Positions 1-8,715 of a stretch of 64,000 nt of DNA are shown here, piece by piece; position 1 is the first letter of the stretch, and every line of letters starts with the position of its first letter. The notes beneath the pieces were generated by a model. The model was not told the DNA's origin and ran no database searches. It saw only the letters and a list, made by a program, of their open reading frames with translations. A program made the translations under genes and the position numbers. Location of the stretch: positions 3,286,001 through 3,350,000 of the forward strand of contig OZ245818.1 in NCBI GenBank assembly GCA_965228435.1. The letters are read 5' to 3'. The DNA is from Hoeflea_A sp965228435. GTDB taxonomy: Bacteria; Pseudomonadota; Alphaproteobacteria; Rhizobiales; Rhizobiaceae.

Positions 1-2
1 GT

Positions 3-137
3 CGGGCTGATCGGCCGGTGCCGTGCGAATATGTGTCTCGGCTGCTGATCAAACGCTATGCCGATTCGGATGCCTATGCCGGAAGACGCTGCTTCGAAAT
101 CCCCGTGCGGCTCGCAGCATCGGGCTCTACAAACTGA
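3..137 (+). CDS. 3' end of an unidentified gene entering from the left edge
   Basis: One frame is open from base 3 to a TGA at 135-137 and encodes about 44 residues ending ...RLAASGSTN. The composition looks plausibly coding (LLIKRYADSDAYAGRR), and the frame converges on the minus-strand isoprenoid-synthase gene, overlapping its last codons by about 11 bp. No family can be recognised from so short a tail. It could also be non-coding; the opposing plus-strand frames close almost at once. Confidence 0.35.
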   Translation, partial: RADRPVPCEYVSRLLIKRYADSDAYAGRRCFEIPVRLAASGSTN

Positions 138-1179
138 TCGCTTCTATCCGCTCCGACCCCTCCAGGCCGACAATGGCGCGGACGAGTTCAGTGGCAATCG
201 AAGGATCCAGCCAATGACCGAGCTTGTGCAACCGTGATGCGGCCGACATCGCGTGTTCCTGGGCCATTTCCAGCACCACTCCGGCGGACCCGGCGAGGCA
301 GGTCTCGACCAGATCGGGCGGGCAAGGTTGGCCCCTCGCCAGAGCCTCCATCTGAATCTTCTCTTCGGCTGACCCATAATGGTGGATCTGGGCGGCCAGC
401 AGATTGTTGGACTGACGACCGATATCGTCCTCGAAGTCTACGAGGTCATCGACGATCTGAAAGGCAATGCCCAGATCCCGAATGGCCTGTTCCGCCTCTT
501 TGGTGGCGCTGCCTTGCTCCGATGGTTCCATTACCTTCGGCGCCACGAAGGACAGGGCAAACAGATCACCACCGCGCAGCGCATGCACACGGGGTATCAT
601 TTCCCGCGGTTCAAGAACCTCAGCCACGCCGGCTTCTTCCGAACCCTCAAGCGTTCCAATCCCGGCCATCAACGAAAACAGGCGCCGCTGAATCAGGCCG
701 ATATCGGTTTGAGCGAGCAGATCGCACCCAAACCCCCGGTCGAGAACCCCTCTCGACAGGCGCTCAAAGGCCATGAGCTGCAAGATTGACTGGAACCTTT
801 GCCCGCCCTTCAGCCGCAGCGGAAGCCATGACTTTCCTTCATCGTCGAACAGATTATCGGCGGCGGTGATGGTCCCCCGGATGCAGAAATTCAGTTCCGA
901 ATAGAGCTGCAGCCGTTCGGCATCGTTTGCAAAGCAGCGGAACACAGACCGAAAGAGAACCAGAAAGAAGTTCTCCTGCAGAAACTGCAGTCGGTCCTGA
1001 CCAAGCGCCTCGTTTTCGGAAGAGATATATTGCGGATCAATCAGTGTCTTGAAGTCTGCAATCACGGCGGAATTGGCCGTCATCTGCGCATCCAATTCGG
1101 GGGCAAGCTTGTCCCAGATCCCCTCCCGTTCGAGAAGGTCGACGGCGTCCGAAGATCGAAAAATGGGAGATAACGTCAT
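127..1179 (-). CDS. isoprenoid (polyprenyl diphosphate) synthase-fold protein
   Basis: A 350-residue protein with the two Asp-rich Mg-diphosphate motifs of class I all-alpha isoprenoid synthases: DNLFDDE at about residues 108-114 and DDLVDFEDD at about 244-252. The sequence around them is helical and soluble, with no signal peptide or membrane segment. Family members condense IPP onto allylic diphosphates or cyclise them. The first motif is DNxxD, not a strict DDxxD, so the product (prenyl chain or terpenoid) cannot be read from the motifs. No other isoprenoid gene lies beside it; the divergent neighbour is an ABC importer operon about 320 bp away. It probably has its own promoter in that gap. 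Confidence 0.75.
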   Translation of the reverse strand: MTLSPIFRSSDAVDLLEREGIWDKLAPELDAQMTANSAVIADFKTLIDPQYISSENEALGQDRLQFLQENFFLVLFRSVFRCFANDAERLQLYSELNFCIRGTITAADNLFDDEGKSWLPLRLKGGQRFQSILQLMAFERLSRGVLDRGFGCDLLAQTDIGLIQRRLFSLMAGIGTLEGSEEAGVAEVLEPREMIPRVHALRGGDLFALSFVAPKVMEPSEQGSATKEAEQAIRDLGIAFQIVDDLVDFEDDIGRQSNNLLAAQIHHYGSAEEKIQMEALARGQPCPPDLVETCLAGSAGVVLEMAQEHAMSAASRLHKLGHWLDPSIATELVRAIVGLEGSERIEAISL

Positions 1180-1501
1180 CTGACTCCGGATCCTTATCGC
1201 CCGTCACGAGCGGAACTGTCATCACATATTCGAAATAGCAGCAAAAATCAGGCAACGGCCGCCTCGTTGATCGCATCAAAGCCCGAAACGACCAAGTCTG
1301 TAAACGCAGATTTCGCGTTCGTTGGCCAAGCCTGGGTCGGGACGGGATGTCAAAGGAAGGTGGACACCGCGAGATTTACGATCCCGATTTTGGCCGCGGG
1401 ACAGGCCTGAACGACGTCCAGGTGAAACAAGATTTCATTTGTAATGTAATAATATTACATGTAGTCGTTTGCACTCTTTCATTCCTTATTTGGAGTCCGT
1501 C
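1180..1501. other. divergent intergenic region between isoprenoid synthase and ABC operon
   Basis: About 320 bp without a credible gene. The right-hand third is AT-rich compared with its surroundings and carries the palindrome at 1444-1460. GGAG at 1492-1495 is the ribosome-binding site of the downstream TTG start. The remainder shows no repeat or RNA gene that I can recognise. It must hold the promoters for both flanking genes. Confidence 0.6.
1444..1460. promoter_or_regulatory. perfect palindromic operator candidate upstream of the ABC/EamA operon
   Basis: ATGTAAT-AAT-ATTACAT is a perfect 7-3-7 inverted repeat in an otherwise GC-rich region, 42 bp before the TTG start of the substrate-binding protein gene. 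A possible -10 element (TAATAT, 1450-1455) lies inside it, so a bound repressor would block initiation. Size, symmetry and AT content resemble Fur-family sites; Zur boxes often have ATGTTAT half-sites. The assignment to Zur is inference only. Confidence 0.55.
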
Positions 1502-3067
1502 TTGTCCAACCTGAATTTCAGACTCGCCTTGACCGCACTTCTCGGCGCGGGTGTTTTTGCCTTGACCGTACCGGTCGCACCTCAAGTCGCCTTGGCGGCG
1601 GAAAAGACCATGCGCATCGCGGTCCCATTTGGCCCCCGGAGCAATGTGCCGGACCCCAGGGCCCGGCAAAACGGTTGGCTCAGCAACCGCGCCGGGGTGT
1701 CTGAAACTCTGATTGGGCTCGGCTACGACATGACCATGCAGCCGCGCCTTGCAGAGAGCTTCGATAATGTATCTCCGACCGAGTGGAAACTGACCCTTCG
1801 CAGGGGCGTGAAGTTTCATGACGGCAGCCCGATGACCGCGCAGGACGTCAAGGCATCATTCGAGAAATTCGATGTCGAAGGACATCCGGGGCACAATCCG
1901 CGACTGTCCAGATTGCTCGGCATCGAGAGCATTTCGGTCGAAGACGATCACACTCTGGTTTTCAAGACCAAGGCTCCGAATTCAGCGTTCCTGTGGTCGC
2001 TGACCGAACCATCCGCAGCCGTTTTGAAAGAAGGCACGGATGAGTTGCCGCTGATCGGCACTGGACCGTTTGTGTTCGTGAAGGCCGAAACGGACAAGAC
2101 CTACCAGACACGAAAATTTGCTGACTATTGGGGCGGCGAGCCGAAGCTCGATCATATCGTCATGGATGCGCTGTCCGACCCGTCCGTTGCAGCGCTGGCC
2201 CTGCAGGCGGGTGATGTCGATCTCGTAACCAACTACCCGGAGGCCGACTACGCCGCCTTGAAAGAAAAGGGTGAGGGCCAGCTGTTCGCCAATCCCACCA
2301 CGCGCCTGTTCTTCTTCCAGGTGCGGACGGCAGATGGTCCGCTGGCCAATGACGCGCTGCGCACGGCTGTGTCACTTGGCCTTGATCGGGAAACCATCGT
2401 TGCCGCGTCTCTCAACGGTGTGGGCGGCGAGGTCGCAAATAGCCTGTTTCCGGCGTCCATGGCGTCCTGGGCCAATTCAGATCTGATGCTCGACTACGAC
2501 CCGGAAAAGGCCAAGGCGCTGTTGGACGAAGCCGGCATCAAGGACACCAACGGGGACGGTAACCGGGAACTGGACGGTGAGGAAATTTCCCTCAAGATCC
2601 GCTCCTATGAAGGCCGTGCCGCATTGCGTCCGACTTTGGAGATCACGCAGGCTCTGCTTCAGCAGATCGGGATCGCTTCGGATATCTCCATGGCAGAATA
2701 TGATGCCAACAATGAAGCCCTGAAGGCGGGTGAAATCCACATGCACCTTCAGGCTTGGGGGACGGCACCGCTGGGTGATCCGCACTATTTCCCGAGCACG
2801 TTGGTCGAGTCGGGTGTCGGCTATAACTTCTCCGGCTATTCCAATTCGGAACTCGATGGGCTCCTGAAAAAGGGCCAAGAGGATTTTGATGATGCGGTTC
2901 GGAAGGGTCATTACGATCGCATCCAGGAGATCATCAACGAAGATCTGCCGCTGATTCCGGTCTTCCACAAGACACAGGTTTCAGTCGGCAACGGCAATGT
3001 GGAAGGATTCAAGATCCACCCGGCAGAGACCTATCTCGTGACCCCGGATCTCACACTTGCAGAATGA
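1502..3067 (+). CDS. ABC transporter substrate-binding protein, peptide/nickel (SBP family 5)
   Basis: Periplasmic binding component of a Dpp/Opp/Nik/Cnt-type importer, about 522 residues. TTG at 1502 is preferred over ATG at 1469: it has GGAG six bases upstream and gives a normal signal peptide (LALTALLGAGVFALTV...ALAAE). Family landmarks are RRGVKFHDGSPMTAQDVKASFE and a C-terminal DLPLIPVFHKTQ. The next gene overlaps it by about 11 bp, and the operon runs SBP-ATPase-ATPase-permease-permease-EamA. The ligand is not readable; an oligopeptide, nickel or a metallophore complex are all possible. The palindrome upstream and the EamA exporter in the operon favour a metal or metallophore role. Confidence 0.85.
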   Translation: MSNLNFRLALTALLGAGVFALTVPVAPQVALAAEKTMRIAVPFGPRSNVPDPRARQNGWLSNRAGVSETLIGLGYDMTMQPRLAESFDNVSPTEWKLTLRRGVKFHDGSPMTAQDVKASFEKFDVEGHPGHNPRLSRLLGIESISVEDDHTLVFKTKAPNSAFLWSLTEPSAAVLKEGTDELPLIGTGPFVFVKAETDKTYQTRKFADYWGGEPKLDHIVMDALSDPSVAALALQAGDVDLVTNYPEADYAALKEKGEGQLFANPTTRLFFFQVRTADGPLANDALRTAVSLGLDRETIVAASLNGVGGEVANSLFPASMASWANSDLMLDYDPEKAKALLDEAGIKDTNGDGNRELDGEEISLKIRSYEGRAALRPTLEITQALLQQIGIASDISMAEYDANNEALKAGEIHMHLQAWGTAPLGDPHYFPSTLVESGVGYNFSGYSNSELDGLLKKGQEDFDDAVRKGHYDRIQEIINEDLPLIPVFHKTQVSVGNGNVEGFKIHPAETYLVTPDLTLAE

Positions 3068-3854
3068 TGCAAACACTCTGCTGAGCCTTGAAAGCCTGTC
3101 GGCCGATATCGGTCGGCAGGCAATCCTAAGTGACGTAAACCTGACCATTCAGCATGGTGAGTGTCTCGCCGTCGTCGGCGGTTCCGGTGCCGGCAAGTCG
3201 ACGCTCCTACGCTGCCTGATGGGGCTGACACGCCCGGCCAAACCAACGGCCGGGCGGTTGATGTTCAACGGGCAAATACTGGAATTAGCGACGGTCAAAA
3301 AAAGGGTGAAGCTGAAGGGCATGGGCTATGTCCCGCAGAACCCGGATCACGGGTTCGATCCGCTGAAACGCCTCAAATGGCAGTGGCGTCAGGCCGCTCG
3401 CGTGGTGACCGGGACGGCAGAGTTCTCTGAGGCGCATGAGAGGCTGTTGAGTGAGCTGGGCCTCAAGCCCTTTGGCAATCGTTTCCCGCATGAATGGAGC
3501 CGCGGAATGCAGCAACGCCTGTTGTTGGCGATGGTGCTCATGGGCAAGCCGCAACTTCTGATCCTCGACGAACCGACGTCCGCCCTCGATCCTTTGATTG
3601 CTGCCCAGGTGCTCCGTGCGGTCATGAAATATGCCCAGGCGCATGGCGTCGCCGTCTTGATCGTGACCCATGATCTGGCGCTTGCGGCGCGCTACGCGGA
3701 CCGAACCGCTATCATGAATGCCGGCCGCATTGTTGAATTTGGCGAGACCGCGACCCTATTGACGCAGCCTCAGTCCGACTATGGCCAATTGCTTGCCGCC
3801 AACCGCGATTGGACGGCGGTTGCCGATGGACGCGGTCCGATTGCTGCAGAATAG
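3057..3854 (+). CDS. ABC transporter ATP-binding protein (DppD/CntD type)
   Basis: First of two nucleotide-binding subunits energising the importer, 265 residues on the cytoplasmic face. Walker A GGSGAGKST lies at about 41-49 and Walker B is LLILDEPTSALD, followed by a switch His (VTHDLALAARYAD). The signature loop reads WSRGMQQR, a variant of LSGGQQR that is common in the Dpp/Opp class. The TTG at 3057 overlaps the 3' end of the binding-protein gene; no in-frame ATG lies nearby, and TTG at 3087 is the only alternative. The short C-terminal domain typical of oligopeptide ATPases is reduced here. Confidence 0.85.
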   Translation: MQNDANTLLSLESLSADIGRQAILSDVNLTIQHGECLAVVGGSGAGKSTLLRCLMGLTRPAKPTAGRLMFNGQILELATVKKRVKLKGMGYVPQNPDHGFDPLKRLKWQWRQAARVVTGTAEFSEAHERLLSELGLKPFGNRFPHEWSRGMQQRLLLAMVLMGKPQLLILDEPTSALDPLIAAQVLRAVMKYAQAHGVAVLIVTHDLALAARYADRTAIMNAGRIVEFGETATLLTQPQSDYGQLLAANRDWTAVADGRGPIAAE

Positions 3855-3860
3855 ACGATC

Positions 3861-4664
3861 ATGCTTTCCGTTGACCGCCTCAGCATTGCAATCGATGGGC
3901 ATTCCATTCTGGACGATGTTTCCTTTTCCTTGAACAAGGGCGAAACGCTTTGCATTGCCGGTGAAAGCGGTTCTGGCAAAAGCAGCCTGCTCAAGGCACT
4001 CAACGGTCTGATGCCGGCGCGGTTTGGGCAACTGGTGTTTCGTCCGCAAGACAGTTCCGGCATCGTGCAAGAGGGCGCATGGCAAGGTAGGCCGGGGCTG
4101 AGGGGCAGCCGTTGGGTGATGCAGGACCCCATCGCGGCTCTTAACCCCAAACTGTCATTGGGTGCCTCCATCGGCGAGAGCGTCTATTCGAAAAACCTGT
4201 CACAGGCGGAACTTGACGATGCCGTCACCGCAGCGCTGGTCGATGTCGAGTTGCCGCGCCCGCTGGCGACGCGCAAACCATCCGAAGTGTCGATGGGACA
4301 AGCGCAACGCGCCTGCCTTGCCCGTGCTCTGATCGCTCGGCCCGAGCTCATATTTTTCGACGAGCCGTTGAGCGCGCTCGATGCCATCGTTCAAAAACAG
4401 ATCGCCGCAACCATGAAGCGGATCCAGCAGCGATACGGCATCACCTTTGTGATCGTGACGCATGATCTCGGATTTGCCGCCGCCTTTGCCGATCAGATGC
4501 TGGTGCTTCGAAACGGCAAGGTCGAAGCCTATCAGCCGGCCAGCTCCTTTTTTGAAAACCCGACCAGCCGGTATTGCCAGGATCTCATGCAGGCAGCCAG
4601 GGATTTGGGAAGCTTGCGACAGGCGGGGGGGAACGCACACGCAACGGGTGAGATGCGTTCATGA
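3861..4664 (+). CDS. ABC transporter ATP-binding protein (DppF/CntF type)
   Basis: Second ATPase subunit, 267 residues. Walker A GESGSGKSS lies at about 34-42, Walker B is LIFFDEPLSALD, the signature is VSMGQAQR (a variant of LSGGQ), and the H-loop is VTHDLGFAA. It starts 6 bp after the first ATPase gene and its TGA overlaps the ATG of the first permease (ATGA), so the subunits are translationally coupled. Paired non-identical ATPases are the rule in peptide/nickel-type importers. Confidence 0.85.
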   Translation: MLSVDRLSIAIDGHSILDDVSFSLNKGETLCIAGESGSGKSSLLKALNGLMPARFGQLVFRPQDSSGIVQEGAWQGRPGLRGSRWVMQDPIAALNPKLSLGASIGESVYSKNLSQAELDDAVTAALVDVELPRPLATRKPSEVSMGQAQRACLARALIARPELIFFDEPLSALDAIVQKQIAATMKRIQQRYGITFVIVTHDLGFAAAFADQMLVLRNGKVEAYQPASSFFENPTSRYCQDLMQAARDLGSLRQAGGNAHATGEMRS

Positions 4665-5665
4665 CCAACACATCTCGCCTGCCGAGGATTTTGGTGACGT
4701 TCGGGAAAAGGCTGTCTGCCTTGATTGCCGTTCTGTTCGGCGTGAGCCTGATCACCTTCACGATGAACTATTTTGCGCCGGGGGACAAAGCCGCGGCCAT
4801 TGCCCATGCCCGCTATCCCGATGCGAACGGGTTTCCACCGGAAATCCTGGAAGGCATACGGCAGGAGTTTTCTCTGAACGAACCCTTCTTTGTGCAGTTC
4901 TTCCGATGGCTTTGGCGTTTTGTGCAGGGAGATTTCGGTAACTCCTTTGCTTCCAACACACCGGTTTGGGACATCTTTCTCGCCAATGTTTCCGAAACCC
5001 TGTCGCTGACGGCGGCTTCGCTGTTGATTGGTCTGATCGCCGCCTTTTGCCTGAGCGCTGTCTCGGTATGGCGGCCGGGCAGTCTGTTTGACCGGTTTGC
5101 GGTCGCGCTTGCCTCGATCGGCGCTGCCATGCCCAACTACTGGCTCGGACTTCTGCTGATCCTGCTTTTTGCCGCCCACCTGAATTGGCTGCCATCCTAC
5201 GGAACGGGAACGATGGCCCATCTGGTGTTGCCGGCGCTGACGCTGGCTTTCTGGATCACGGCGTCGCAAACCAGGCTCCTGCGGACTTTTTTCCTGGAGG
5301 CCAAATCGGCCCCCTATATCGAGACACTCAGACTGCGCGGTGTGAGTGAGGGCGAGATATTCCGGCGCCACGTCCTTCGCCACGCCTTTGTTCCGGCGCT
5401 GACCATGATCGGACTGGACGTGGCCAGTCTGCTGGAAGGCACCATCATCGTGGAGTTGACATTTGCCCGAGGCGGTATTGGCTCGCTGTTGGCCGGAGCG
5501 GTGCTCTCTCGAGACTATCCCTTGGTCCTGTTTCTGGTGATGTTCTTTGCGGTGGTTTATGTCCTCATCAACACGCTGATCGAACTGCTGCAGGAGGCGC
5601 TGGACCCGAGGTCGTCGCTCTTTTCCCATCGCAATGCCGCTCCCGCCCATGAGGTCCAGTCATGA
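4661..5665 (+). CDS. ABC transporter permease (DppB/NikB type)
   Basis: Inner-membrane permease subunit of 334 residues. It has the N-terminal helix (LSALIAVLFGVSLITFTM), a periplasmic loop with the family feature PVWDIFLANVSETLSLTAASL, and the EAA loop around LRLRGVSEGEIFRRHVLRHAF that contacts an ATPase. Size and topology (about six helices) match DppB-class subunits. ATGA overlaps at both ends place it firmly inside the operon. Confidence 0.85.
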   Translation: MTNTSRLPRILVTFGKRLSALIAVLFGVSLITFTMNYFAPGDKAAAIAHARYPDANGFPPEILEGIRQEFSLNEPFFVQFFRWLWRFVQGDFGNSFASNTPVWDIFLANVSETLSLTAASLLIGLIAAFCLSAVSVWRPGSLFDRFAVALASIGAAMPNYWLGLLLILLFAAHLNWLPSYGTGTMAHLVLPALTLAFWITASQTRLLRTFFLEAKSAPYIETLRLRGVSEGEIFRRHVLRHAFVPALTMIGLDVASLLEGTIIVELTFARGGIGSLLAGAVLSRDYPLVLFLVMFFAVVYVLINTLIELLQEALDPRSSLFSHRNAAPAHEVQS

Positions 5666-6540
5666 CGGCGGCGAGCTATCAGGAGGTGACCGAGGAAACA
5701 AACCTCAAACGGGAGCTACACGACAAGAGTTTCCAGCGCTTCCTTATCCGCCTGGGAACGGCGCTGCTCGTGGTAGCCCTGCTGGCCGCTGCCGGATTTC
5801 TATCCTCTCCTTACGGGCCCAATACGCCGGATTTCCTCAATCGCCTTTCGCCGCCTTCTGCAGACCATTGGTTCGGGACGGATCAACTCGGTCGCGATGT
5901 GGCGACACGGCTTCTTTACGGAGGTATCTCGTCGATCGGTCTGGCGTTTTTGATCACATCGGTCGGCGCGATTGTCGGCACCATTGTGGGACTTGCGGCC
6001 GGGCATTTCGGGCGCGCGGCCGACACGGCTTTGATGCGGGTTACCGACAGCTTCTTCGCCTTCCCCGAACTCGTTGCCGCCGTCACCATCGCCGGTGTTC
6101 TGGGGCCGAATACCACAAACATGGTGTTGGCGCTTATTGTCGTCGGCTGGATGAAATTTGCCCGTCTCGTGCGCGGCCTCAGTGTTGAACTGTCGCATCG
6201 GGATTTCATTACGCAGGCCAAATTGAATGGATTGCCCTCCCGGCTCATCCTGTGGCGGCACATCCTACCGAACATCGGTCCGAGCCTGCTCGTGCTCTGG
6301 ACCAATTCATGGTCCAGAACGATCTTGTCTATATCCGGATTGAGTTTTCTGGGCTTCGGCGTGCAGCCGCCAAATCCGGAATGGGGCGCCATGCTGCTCG
6401 ACGGCAAGGCCTATATGCAAACCGCGCCGCACCTCATGATTTTTCCAGGTCTGGCGATCCTGATCACCGTTCTGGCCATCAACCTCACCGGTGATCGGCT
6501 TCGCGACCTTATCGGCTCCAACGGCGCGGCTTCGGATTGA
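5662..6540 (+). CDS. ABC transporter permease (DppC/NikC type)
   Basis: Second permease subunit, 292 residues. It has the DppC N-terminal helix and the class motif HWFGTDQLGRDVATRLLYGG just after it. An EAA-type loop (LSHRDFITQAKLNGLPSRLILWRHILPNI) and a C-terminal LSFLGFGVQPPNPEWGAML complete the family pattern. It is coupled to the preceding permease through ATGA and ends next to the EamA gene without a gap. Confidence 0.85.
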   Translation: MTAASYQEVTEETNLKRELHDKSFQRFLIRLGTALLVVALLAAAGFLSSPYGPNTPDFLNRLSPPSADHWFGTDQLGRDVATRLLYGGISSIGLAFLITSVGAIVGTIVGLAAGHFGRAADTALMRVTDSFFAFPELVAAVTIAGVLGPNTTNMVLALIVVGWMKFARLVRGLSVELSHRDFITQAKLNGLPSRLILWRHILPNIGPSLLVLWTNSWSRTILSISGLSFLGFGVQPPNPEWGAMLLDGKAYMQTAPHLMIFPGLAILITVLAINLTGDRLRDLIGSNGAASD

Positions 6541-6542
6541 TC

Positions 6543-7436
6543 ATGTCGACGGATTTCAAGGGCATCAGCCTACGTGTGGGCGCCACGTTCTTTTTCACCG
6601 TGATGGTGCTGTTCGTCAAATGGCTGTCCGACGAGATCCCCGTCGGCCAAGTCGTGTTCTTCCGCAGTGCCTTTGCTCTGGTGCCCCTGGTTCTGTTCCT
6701 GATGTGGACCCGGGAGTTTCCTTCGGGTCTCACGACGAAACGCCCGGGCGGGCATGTCGCCCGATGCATCCTGGGATGTCTCGCCATGTTCGCAAGCTTC
6801 GCCAGCCTGAAATATCTGCCGCTGTCCCATGCCTCGATCATCGGCCACATGGCCCCTGTACTGGCGGTGGTTCTGGCGGCGATGCTGTTGAAGGAGACAG
6901 TCACCGGTGCGCGCTGGTTCGGGGTTCTGTTCGGCTTTTTGGGCATGCTGGTGCTGGTCCTGCCGACAGCGACCGGTGCCAACATCGATACTGCCTATCT
7001 GACCGGCGTTGGTTTTGCGCTCGCCATGGCCATCCTGACGGCCGGCGCCAAAATCCAGATCCGCAGCCTCGCCCTCACAGAGAATGCCGGGGCAATCGCC
7101 TTCTATTTTGCACTGACCTGCACTTTGGCGGGTTTGGCGACCCTGCCGTTCGACTGGGTTTCACCCGGCTGGCAAACTCTGGGCCTGCTGATCTGTACCG
7201 GTATTGCCGGAGGGATCGCCCACATCCTCATGACATTGAGCTATCAGTACAGCGAAGTGTCGAAACTGGCTGCCTTCGAGTATCTGTCACTGGTGTTCGC
7301 CGTGATCGCCGATGTGCTCTTCTTCAACATTTTGCCGGACGTTGCATTCTACGCGGCCACAGCCTGCATCATCTGTGCAACGGCAGTTGTGGCGCTGAAG
7401 GATCGGGCAGCGAAGGCACAGGCAGCCCTTCGCTGA
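6543..7436 (+). CDS. EamA/DMT-superfamily transporter
   Basis: About 297 residues with roughly ten membrane helices in two EamA halves, for example FFTVMVLFVKWLSDEIPVGQ in the first half. ATG at 6543 is preferred; a TTG two codons earlier overlaps the stop of the permease gene. DMT proteins of this type usually export metabolites. As the last gene of a peptide/nickel-type importer operon it recalls CntI, the EamA exporter of the metallophore pseudopaline. No metallophore biosynthesis gene is visible in this window, so that role is inference. It could equally be an unrelated amino-acid or purine exporter. Confidence 0.8.
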   Translation: MSTDFKGISLRVGATFFFTVMVLFVKWLSDEIPVGQVVFFRSAFALVPLVLFLMWTREFPSGLTTKRPGGHVARCILGCLAMFASFASLKYLPLSHASIIGHMAPVLAVVLAAMLLKETVTGARWFGVLFGFLGMLVLVLPTATGANIDTAYLTGVGFALAMAILTAGAKIQIRSLALTENAGAIAFYFALTCTLAGLATLPFDWVSPGWQTLGLLICTGIAGGIAHILMTLSYQYSEVSKLAAFEYLSLVFAVIADVLFFNILPDVAFYAATACIICATAVVALKDRAAKAQAALR

Positions 7437-7678
7437 TCCGAGCGCGTGTAGGTGGTTGGAAGATCCTTGCGATCGGCAGATTTTCTGGTGTGAGTCGGCC
7501 GGCAAGGCCTCCTTGAACGCGTTTGGCGAACCATATCTCGTTCTTCTCCGAAATGTGGTTCGTGCCGATTTCTGCGCGCTTGTTTGCGCTTCGGGGTTCC
7601 CTGAGGTTGGGGCGCAGCCGGGCCGGGGAGCCTGGGCGAACGGCCAAATTCGCAAGACGCCAAATGAGGAGGTTTTTC

Positions 7679-8248
7679 ATGGCCAACATTTTGATCATCT
7701 ATGACAGCGACAGTGACCGGAAATTCACGTCGACCATGGTTCCCCTTGTCAAGGAGGGTGTCGAGCAGGTTGAAGGAATGGACATCCGCGTGCGGCATGT
7801 CGATGACGCGCAAACCGAAGATGTGTTCTGGGCCGACGGGATTGCCATTGGCTGCCCGACTCATCTCGGGGGCATCTCCTGGAAGATGAAGAAATGGTGG
7901 GATGACCGCACGCCTGATATCTGGTTCAAGACCGATGGAAAGTTCGCAGTGCCCTTCACATCCGCCGGCAGCCTTGGCGGTGGCGGCGAGCTCAATTGCC
8001 AGTCACTGTCCATCATGATGATGAATATGGGTTACTTCGTTTTCGGCATCACTGACTATGTGGCAAAGAAGGAGAGCCTGCACTACGGCGCGGTCGTCAC
8101 CGGCGAGCCCCGGGCAGATCACGCAAAGGAAGCGTGCCGTCGGGCCGGGCGTCGACTGGCGGAATGGGTTGGATACTACATGGAAGGCCGCAAGGATCTT
8201 CATCCGCTCAAGGCAACCTATGAACGCTTCTGGGAGCTTGCGGACTGA
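7679..8248 (+). CDS. flavodoxin-fold (NAD(P)H:quinone oxidoreductase-like) protein
   Basis: 189 residues. The start ATG at 7679 follows a strong AGGAGG. The N-terminal strand and FMN-binding region (MANILIIYDSD) and the IAIGCPTHLGGISWKMKKWWDD loop resemble WrbA/flavodoxin-type proteins; TSAGSLGGGGELNCQS matches the flavin-contact loop of that family. It probably binds FMN and reduces quinones or similar acceptors in the cytoplasm. The gene overlaps the next one by one base (TGATG), so the two proteins are likely made together. Confidence 0.75.
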   Translation: MANILIIYDSDSDRKFTSTMVPLVKEGVEQVEGMDIRVRHVDDAQTEDVFWADGIAIGCPTHLGGISWKMKKWWDDRTPDIWFKTDGKFAVPFTSAGSLGGGGELNCQSLSIMMMNMGYFVFGITDYVAKKESLHYGAVVTGEPRADHAKEACRRAGRRLAEWVGYYMEGRKDLHPLKATYERFWELAD

Positions 8249-8547
8249 TGGCCAAGGCAAGACTGATCGTTGACCTGGTCATCAAACCGGATCAGGCGGA
8301 GTCCTTTGTGGGCATGTTCCGTAAAGAGTTCATCAGCCGGTCTCGCAGCGAAGATGGCTGCGAGCTCTACGACCTATGGCAGGATCCCGAGCATCCGGAA
8401 AAATTGGCTATCGTTGAGATTTGGACCAGCCAGGAACACCTTGACGCCCATTTGGCTCAACCCTGGTTTGCTGAGTGGGCTCCCAGGATGGAAAGCGCTC
8501 TGGCGACGCCCATGCGGATACGCGCCTTGCACTCTGTCGAGGACTGA
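8248..8547 (+). CDS. ABM-domain (antibiotic biosynthesis monooxygenase/quinol monooxygenase-like) protein
   Basis: A 99-residue single-domain dimeric alpha+beta barrel protein. It shows the family pattern: VDLVIKPDQAESFVGMFRKE, then DGCELYDLWQDPEHPEKLAIVEIW, then SQEHLDAHLAQPWF. Relatives such as YgiN oxidise quinols or aromatic substrates without cofactors. Its coupling to a flavodoxin-fold reductase suggests a quinone redox pair. A short terminator follows directly. Confidence 0.75.
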   Translation: MAKARLIVDLVIKPDQAESFVGMFRKEFISRSRSEDGCELYDLWQDPEHPEKLAIVEIWTSQEHLDAHLAQPWFAEWAPRMESALATPMRIRALHSVED

Positions 8548-8548
8548 C

Positions 8549-8569
8549 ACACCGGGCCTTGGTGTTTTT
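8549..8569 (+). terminator. rho-independent terminator after the flavodoxin/ABM pair
   Basis: ACACC (8549-8553) and GGTGT (8561-8565) form a short stem with a 7-nt GC-rich loop, followed by a run of T to 8569. It starts at the stop codon of the ABM gene. The stem is only five base pairs, so termination may be partial. Confidence 0.5.
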
Positions 8570-8715
8570 CGATCTTCCAGTGCCGCGTTTCCCGCATCTC
8601 TCTACCGACCGCCTCCCGCACCGATTGCGGCAGGTTCATCTCTGGATTGGCGCTCGCGACTGCATTCCTGGCAAGCCGCGATTGAGGTTGCGGCGTCACC
8701 CGATAGCCGAGGTCT

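Noticed and set aside
4532..5650. 372-codon minus-strand open frame
   Set aside because: Antisense to the DppB-type permease; Gln/Arg-rich composition is an artefact of the opposite strand.
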